A stretch of 64,000 nucleotides of DNA from Watersipora subatra (lineage: Eukaryota > Bryozoa > Gymnolaemata > Cheilostomatida > Watersiporidae), in contig NC_088715.1 of the NCBI RefSeq assembly GCF_963576615.1, positions 52,244,007-52,308,006 on the forward strand, given 5' to 3'. Both the position numbers and the translations under genes were made by a program. The notes under the pieces are model-generated. The model was not told where the DNA came from. It worked only from the letters and a program-made list of their open reading frames with translations, and did no database searches. Shown piece by piece: positions 57,300 to 64,000 of the stretch (position 1 is its first letter; each line of letters starts with the position of its first letter).

Positions 57300-58766
57300 C
57301 CCTGGGACACTTATGTATTTGCCATCATCTAACTTTCGCATTTTCGCGGTGTCATCCTCTCGCGAAAATTTCATGAGCAAAACTAAACTATCATAACAAA
57401 CGAGCGAAAACGCGAAGTTAAATAGCTTTATTTATTGATATCCACAATAAAATCGTCATATTAGAAATGCAGGCAATTTTCGTCTGTGGTTGGGCTCAAT
57501 GGGAAATTTCTGGTAAACTCATTATAGCTGATACACCAACTGAGCAGCATGGCAAAGCAAATTAAGATTATATCAGTTTGGTCACCGAATTTGTAACTGA
57601 TGAGGATGAATGTCTGGTAGGTGAAGTCATAAAATTGAAGAATAATTATTGTAGTGATGAATTTTATTACCAACCAAAAACAATATCAACCCTCATCAGG
57701 TTCAACCACATTATCTCTTTCACTGCCAACCATGTACAAATTCGCCATCGGCCTAGTGCCAGCCATTTTACCGAAATTGTCGACATTGCTTCATGATATG
57801 TATACAGTATTTTTTCAAGTTCAATCTCTATCTAGAACATTTTTGTTACATATTTTATTTTGCCAACATTTTCACCAATATTGCTATGCAAAAATTCGAT
57901 GTATCTCTACTTGTGCGCGATGATAAAGCTATGTGAAGCTACGATCGATCCGAGGCTAAAACGATCCTCCACAATGCTCCTTACTCTTACAAAACTATTA
58001 CTTCCACCACTGTCAGAGACAGTGCTGCTACTTTAATTATCTGTATAATCACGAAAATCTAAATCTTAATTGGCTATAATGTCATCAACAACTAATTACC
58101 TGTTTTATGACTTGCACGTGGTAGTTAATGAACACACAGAAAAATGTTTGTTTTTAGATTAGAAGTTCTTAAACAAAAGTTTAAAATTGCTTTGTTGTTT
58201 TAGGCTGATTTTATAAAGAAATCTTCAGACAACACAGTCAATTTCATAAAACCCTTAAAGACCTGTGTGTTATGTGGTCAACAGATAATAAAATCAGGTT
58301 ACCACGCAATTGCTGAGAAAGTCAAAAAATGCGGTTATGGCAGTGGCCCCTAGAAAACGCATAAATGCGTTTATGGCAGCAAAAGGGTTATACAGTTTTG
58401 GTTGTGAAGTTGGTTGTTACCTATCTATTTTCTTCTTCTTGGGATTCGAGTGTGAAAGTCACGGCAGGAGGGACCTAGACGTCCTTGATAGTCCAAGAAA
58501 CAAATGGCAGCAAGTGATCAAATTGAATTATCGATCTCACCCACACATTTCAACCTGCGGTTTACAAATATGAACTAGTCCCAAATTGAATTTTTTTTTA
58601 TTAGCGAACTGGACCTGAGGAATTTAATCTGTTTTTTTCCACTGCATTTATTTTCACATCACTATACTTTCGCACTCATCAGAGCCGCGAAATTAAGTTG
58701 CAGCGAAATTTTACTCTGTGTGCTACTCACGAAACTAAATACTAGCGAAATAAAGGTGTCCTAGGG
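57300..58766. mobile_element. 1,467-bp TA-flanked transposon
   Basis: Inverted ends CCCTGGGACAC and, reverse-complemented, CCCTAGGACAC, with TA outside both. Sub-terminal TTTCGCGGT/CTCGCGAAAA and TTTATTTCGC motifs resemble those of the 48.9-kb element. Open frames inside (57461-57673 minus, 57578-57923 plus in two frames, 58310-58573 plus) show no transposase motif and are probably remnants. Confidence 0.7.
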
Positions 58767-59128
58767 TAACTATGAATGGAGGGTGTTCACTTTATTTGTC
58801 TACAAATGGAGTCAGTCATAAATGGAATTTGATGAAATTAAACAGCAAATAAGTAAAACAACGTCATTTTATTTAAATTCATTCTAGACTTAAGTAAGCT
58901 CCTTTTGAATGCAGTAGTATTTGAGTTAAGATATTATGTTCTTCTTGTCAAAAAATGGTCATGTGCTGTTTGACCCATCCTTAACTAGCTGTGTGAGACA
59001 TGAACTATTGTTCATAATAAAATGAAATGGCCAAGCTAAACCGAACTAATAGAACCTAATCCATATTTTTTAGGATTATATGTGTATCTATGGATGGTTC
59101 TCTACCAAACCTTACTAAATTACATGTA

Positions 59129-60012
59129 CAGTAGACAGTAGATGCTCCTATAACATATACCTCCTATAACGTAAATTGCAGATAACGTAAAGAATTTATG
59201 AAAAGTTTTTGCTTCTCACTACATAAAAAATTCCATATAACGTAAAGTGTCAAGTCGGGCAAGTTTTCAAAGTCGATTAGAATGGTAGTTTATTTTACCG
59301 CACTTGCGAATGAAAAACCGCTGTGCGCTTAGCATTATATATATTATATATAACTTTCGCGACATTCTAGTTTGGCATAGTAGATCATTCAGGGTGTCGA
59401 CAAAAAGACGAGTAGGATAGCTTTGCAATTGTTCATAAATACAAAAGCGATCGATTGGTGCAGGTATTACACCATCGGTCTAACAGTCTTAATGTCACGA
59501 GTTTGGAGTATCGTCGAAAATTATCGTAATCCTAACCTTGAACCCTGAATAGTGATAAACGACGAACAGGTAGAACTGCTTTTTATAGTAAAAATATTTT
59601 GTTGTTTTGCCTTAGTGTAGACGTACAGAATATTTGTTATTAGCTTTACTTTGCAGAATAGACTTTTCTGTTTAGAAAAATAAACAAGTCTGTTGTGAAT
59701 GAACGTCGAAAATGTGCAGTCCCTATCAACTTGTTGTAAACTTACCACAATCATGGTCTATAAAACCAGTGAGATTGATAATAAAAAAAACAAAAGTTGT
59801 TGATGCAAACCAATAATTCTGCAGTTACGGTACATCCCACAACTAAAAGAGTTTAAGTAAGGTTCTTCCTTTTTCATGGCCAAAGGGTGAGTTTACAAAG
59901 ATCTTGGAACAGGTTAGACAATTTACATATATTTTGCCTTTCTTATAACGTAAATTCCCGATAATGTAAAAGTTCTTGGAACGGATTGTTTACGTTATAG
60001 GAGCGTCTACTG
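59129..60012. mobile_element. 884-bp TA-flanked transposon, CAGTAGACGCTCC family
   Basis: The left end CAGTAGACAGTAGATGCTCC (with a small internal duplication) and reverse-complemented right end CAGTAGACGCTCCTATAACG are bordered by TA. ATAACGTAAA recurs in both sub-terminal zones. A shortened relative is at 47181-47598. The Tc1/mariner/pogo group is likely from the TA target. No transposase frame is present. Confidence 0.75.
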
Positions 60013-60959
60013 TATATTTATTTATCTATTGTTCTCTTTCAAACCTCACTAAATTTGCCGATTCTGTTATTTTTTGCTTGGTAGTCTAAATAGTCTTCCT
60101 TTATACCCCTTCCCATCATTTATTAATATAATGATATTTAGATCAATTTAACTGCTGTGCCAGATATTTGTTGAGAAAAGTAACACCTCAATTTTTATTT
60201 TTTACAACAGGTGACTCAAAATAGACACTCGAACCTGCTGTGCCAAAGTTACCTTATTGTCTGCGTAGTTTTACATATTTCTTACAAATCATCTCATTAA
60301 GCAATGATTTTACTATTTATGCTGCATTAGAGACACTTAGCAGGGCACAAGAAGGACTGGAGTCAAAAAGAGATTATTACGGAGAAATAGCTGTTTTATT
60401 TTCCTTGAACTGATACTCATAGGAATCCCATATTTTGTAGCATATTGGTTTATATTTCAGAGAATATGAAATTAATTGATTTCTGCTAATCTAAAAACAA
60501 TCGTCAATCTGTGCTGAGACAAAAGGTTGCTCCAATATTTGCAGTCTCGCTTTTTTATTTTGAACTGATGGAGATATGGGCACTATGTGCTCAACCCAAT
60601 CCATTCATAACCACTAGTCTTAGTGAACTATTTATTCTATGTTTTGCTGCATGTTAGCTTTTCCTTCTTTGTTTGATTTTTCTATTTCTTTTTAAACTTT
60701 TTTTCTTCTTAAGCTATTTGCATAGTCATGATCTTAAGCAACATGGCCAAAAGCTTTGCAAGGAAAACCAAAGATTGTTTTCAGTCTAATCTCTTTATTT
60801 TAGCCATCATTGGCTTGGTCAAAGGCTTACTACAATTTTGATCTTTCTGTTGTTATGCCCAAGATTTCATTCACCCAATCTATTTTATTCCCATAGAACT
60901 TCGTTGCTTGCTGCAAACACTACTACAATTGTTTTTTGGTGTCTTTATGCACTTGGTAA

Positions 60960-61440
60960 AAAATACATCTATTTATCTATGCCTGACGTTATGACTGCAG
61001 GATTGTGCAGCTTTTTTTACAGTGAAAGCTGTTGCAGTCCAAAAGAATATAAAGGATAAAGTCATCCATGAACATCATTCAGACGTTTTGTTTTTTTAAA
61101 TCTAGTCTTGTTTACATTATTTGTAATTTTAATATAACATTTTCTAAACACATCAAAAGTATTAGTAGAAGTCATTTCAGTAAAAATTTACTTGATGTTA
61201 TGTCTACAGGGTTGTGCAACTTTTGCACAACAGTTGTTTGTAAAACACGTTGTAATTCCAAGGTGTAGGAAGAAAGGCATTCCATGTCTTTGGTCTCCTT
61301 AGAAACAATGTTGTTTATAGTATTTGTAATTGTTATTCAAAAGATTCAGACAGCTATATTAATTCCTGGAACATTAAAAACTTTAGTAGAAGCCATTTTA
61401 CTAGTAGATTGGTTAAGTGAATTGCTAAAATGTTCCTAAA
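60960..61440. repeat. diverged tandem copies with short Cys-containing frames
   Basis: GATGTTATGTCTACAGGGTTGTGCA at 61193 resembles GACGTTATGACTGCAGGATTGTGCA at 60985. Both read DVM(T/S)(A/T)GLC then a Cys-bearing tail. TGTTTA...ATTTGTAATT followed by GTAGAAGYCATTT recurs at 61110-61200 and 61310-61400. No gene model could be built. Confidence 0.4.
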
Positions 61441-62136
61441 CAACTGAATGTTTGAAATCGATAATTTTCAACAGATAACTGATAGATTTGTTTGACAAAA
61501 GTTAATGGATGGTAACTTTAGAATTTTTTTCATAGACAACTAGCCAGAAAACAAGTTGATAGTTGACGGCACAGCAATAAAACGACGAAATTGTGTAAAT
61601 GAAGATGACTTCTAAATAAAGTACCTGTGAGAGAGAAGAGAACAGAGGAAACAAACATGTATATAAAGATTAGTTGAGGAGTAAGACTGAATACCGGTGG
61701 ACCGAAATCATGAAAGAAATTACCATCTGACTTATTGATACTTGAAGTTTCTTTCCAATGTTTTCTAGATTAATGCTTACATCACCAGAAGCCCAACTGG
61801 TAGTAATTTTATCCAAATACATTTATTGATCAACTGCAGAAGTTGGAAGCTCCACAATCTGATGAAGCTTTGAAAAAAGTACATCTTGACACATAAATAA
61901 AATCATCTTAGCGGCAAAGATTAGTAGAGCCAGCAAGAATGAATGCTGTCAAATCAAATCTGCTTTACATTACGGGCAAATGATTGTCAACAACCGGAAA
62001 ATAAAATTAAGAAAACAATAAGTTACTTAAAAAAGAGTCATTATTAATGCATAAAAAGGTTGAGTACTATGTGTTTACTTAACAGCATGATATATGCTAT
62101 AAATATAGTAAAATAAATATTTTTAATTAAACTTTC

Positions 62137-62142
62137 TTTATT
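62137..62142 (-). terminator. candidate polyadenylation signal AATAAA
   Basis: On minus, about 208 nt after the stop codon of the secreted-protein gene. It is the first clear AATAAA seen downstream. Confidence 0.35.
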
Positions 62143-62349
62143 AGTCAAAACAAAATTAAAAAAATAGATTATAGTACATTATAATGTATGATTTAAATAC
62201 AGCAAGGTAAATAAACCAAGTCAGCTTTTATGTACACTACTAGAAATAAGTTAAAAAGCAATTAAATAGTAAAAAGCAGACGCTCTTATCTACAAGTTCA
62301 TGAGAATCAAATACTGTTGAATATTGAAGGTATTGAGGGTATGGCTGAA

Positions 62350-63367
62350 TTATCCTCTTCTTTCTTGTCTCGCTCTTCTTCTTTCTTGTCTTGCTCTCTG
62401 TCTTTCTTCTTTTTCTCGCTGCCTTAATTCTCTTAATCTATCTCGACAACTGAAAATATAAAACAATTGTAAAACTGAGTTTCTTTTTTAGAACTCTTAA
62501 ACTCATAATAATGACCTTTCCTTATGAGACTGACAGTTTCTGACAGATTACGTAAAGTTTAAGTTGATTTCTAACAGGAAGCTCTTTCTCTTTGACTTAT
62601 GGAAAACTGATCATTTTTGTCAGGTAGAACAATTCGAACAAGAAATTATGTGTATTTGAGACTTACTCAGGGTTATTCCTGTTGAGACACTGGTAGTCAC
62701 TAGGTTGAAGAACAGGGACATCAGCTGGATCTATTTCTGGTACAGCGCAATGACTTCCACAGTACCAAATCATACAGAGTTCTCCAGCTTCTTGGTCACA
62801 CTGGCTTGGGTGTATACAGAGTATCTAAAATGAGAAAAGGTTTTTAAGTTCAGCTGTCGCACCATTTTTAGCTAATTTAAAATAACAAAAAATTCTTGAA
62901 GTTGCTTACATTCTCAACTTTGAGAATATTACAAAAAATCATGATTTCATTCACAATCACCAATTGAAACGCTTCATTTTTTGTTTGTTCCATGTGTTAG
63001 CAGTTGAGCTTATTTAACTCATTGGTTTTTTTAATTTGGTACCAAACGTTTTTAATAATATCACTGAGCTAATTCAAAATGCAATCAATGGTTGTTTAGC
63101 AGCTCACCTTAAATAGACACTGTCCAGTTTCAATAAAGAACCTCTTTGACCTTGCCAAGGATGTTTCACTGTTTTCAGCCGGAGCTACAATATTGGAAAT
63201 AAGGAACATATGATTTATAAAGAACGATAGTATCACAAGGTATGATGTAACAGAATACTGTTTAACACTGTAGAAAAGTTGTATTACTCACCTCCTTCTA
63301 TAGTCGATGCTGTCAATAAAAGTATAGCTGCCGCTAACAAGAACTCAATTGAGAATTCTGCCTTCAT
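62350..63367 (-). CDS. secreted, proprotein-type cysteine-rich protein (4 exons, 136 residues)
   Basis: Coding exons on minus: 63367-63292, 63184-63108, 62824-62667 and 62449-62350 (76+77+158+100 nt). All introns run GT to AG (donors GTGAGT, GTGAGC, GTAAGT; acceptors TTGTAG, TTTTAG, TTTCAG), and phases join exactly into 136 codons plus TAA. Residues 1-24 form a signal peptide (MKAEFSIEFLLAAAILLLTA...). ARSKR at 36-40 is a proprotein-convertase site, leaving a mature N-terminus FFIETGQC. Eight cysteines are spaced x5, x5, x7, x4, x3, x19, x7. The C-terminal 30 residues are Arg/Gln/Glu-rich and probably helical. A TATA box and initiator lie upstream. Family not recognised; a host-defence peptide, toxin-like peptide or signalling ligand are all possible. 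A pseudogene copy lies at 11.6-13.7 kb. Confidence 0.85.
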
Positions 63368-63414
63368 AGTAAACTGTTCGCGCTTTAGTCAAGGTTCTAT
63401 TGATACCAGTATAT

Positions 63415-63453
63415 AACTGATGAATGACTAATGTTGCCAGCTCTATCTTTATA
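63415..63453 (-). promoter_or_regulatory. TATA box and TCAGTT initiator of the secreted-protein gene
   Basis: On minus, TATAAAG (63453-63447) is followed by TCAGTT (63420-63415). This predicts a start near 63418 and a 5' untranslated region of about 50 nt before the ATG. Same core arrangement as in the LTR promoter. Confidence 0.6.
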
Positions 63454-63454
63454 T

Positions 63455-64000
63455 GTAAAAAGTCTATCCAATCAAAAGCACCATACATGTTAACATAATA
63501 TTTGGCAGCCATACATATTGACACTGTCTTTGGTAGCTTATGGTGCTGCCCATAGGCTGGCAAAGATGTGCTAGAGCATTTGGGCCTTCGCAATCATGAG
63601 ATCAGGTAGTGTGTACTCAGACAATATAATATGGCTTACAGACTTTTTAACAGACTTGATAGATGGATAAGTTTCGAATCAAATCAGTGTTGTAGAAAGT
63701 CAAATAAGGGAATATTATTGAATAAAAAAATACCATATCATATTATTCTTGCGGCTGTCCAGAGGTATTTTCTCGTAAACCATGTATGTTATGACCAATC
63801 AACAGTAGGTCACGTGTGGTAGTACCCCCCAACACCCCAACAACCCAACCCCCTTTACCCTCTTCCCCCTCTCTCTCTCCTGCCATATTTCATTTCAGTT
63901 ATCTGCCTGTGGTTAATGTCTACTTGTCTATCTTAATTTATTACTCAAACCTCTTATCAAAGGTCTACACATCACTGACTGGTTTTTTTACTTTACTATG
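63455..64000. other. upstream region, nothing further seen
   Basis: It includes a C-rich/CT-rich stretch at 63825-63885. No other feature is supported. Confidence 0.4.

Overview
The window is AT-rich, intron-bearing animal DNA. Short exons have GT/AG borders, core promoters pair a TATA box with a TCAGTT initiator, and many short DNA-transposon derivatives and tRNA-derived SINE-like copies are present. This suggests a non-vertebrate metazoan, possibly a marine invertebrate. The species cannot be fixed from the sequence. The window has few host genes and many nested mobile elements.

Two things carry most of the coding content. (1) 29,690-41,395 is a complete, young Ty3/Gypsy-type LTR retroelement. 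Its two LTRs are about 1,385 bp, differ at about 6 bases plus one 1-base indel, and are flanked by GTTG duplications. Its single 2,262-residue reading frame runs Gag, then an Env-like glycoprotein segment (signal-like stretch, RNKR site, sequons, transmembrane segment), then protease, reverse transcriptase, RNase H and integrase. Env-like sequence between Gag and Pol in one unbroken frame is unusual, because the normal order is gag-pol-env. A separate 124-residue basic protein follows before the polypurine tract and 3' LTR. (2) 62,350-63,367 (minus) is a four-exon gene, with exons too short to appear as long ORFs, for a 136-residue secreted protein. It has a signal peptide, an RSKR processing site, eight cysteines and an Arg/Glu-rich tail. 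A decayed paralogue with coding exons of 76/78/158/100 nt (against 76/77/158/100) lies at 11,611-13,691, also on minus. It carries premature stops, a frame change and a DNA transposon in its third intron.

Layout: 1-11 kb is mostly unassigned AT-rich DNA with dispersed repeats, one SINE-like copy and some uncertain open frames. 11.1-13.7 kb holds the pseudogene with a pogo-like element that contains a hAT-type MITE. 14-29 kb holds a trinucleotide array, two SINE-like copies, a piggyBac derivative, a TA-flanked MITE, a long foldback, a tandemly duplicated exon-like unit and a TTAA-flanked MITE. 29.7-41.4 kb is the LTR element. 43.3-51.3 kb holds a SINE-like copy, a hAT-like element enclosing a possible LTR-like fragment, a 418-bp TA element abutting a 12-bp array, and a 42-bp minisatellite split by a 2-kb TA element that contains another hAT MITE. 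54-60 kb holds more foldback and TA elements. 62-63.5 kb is the secreted-protein gene.

There is no operon-like organisation. The relations seen are nesting of mobile elements, duplication and decay of one host gene, and the self-contained gene set of the retroelement. All identifications come from reading motifs, terminal repeats and target duplications by eye. No database search was possible.
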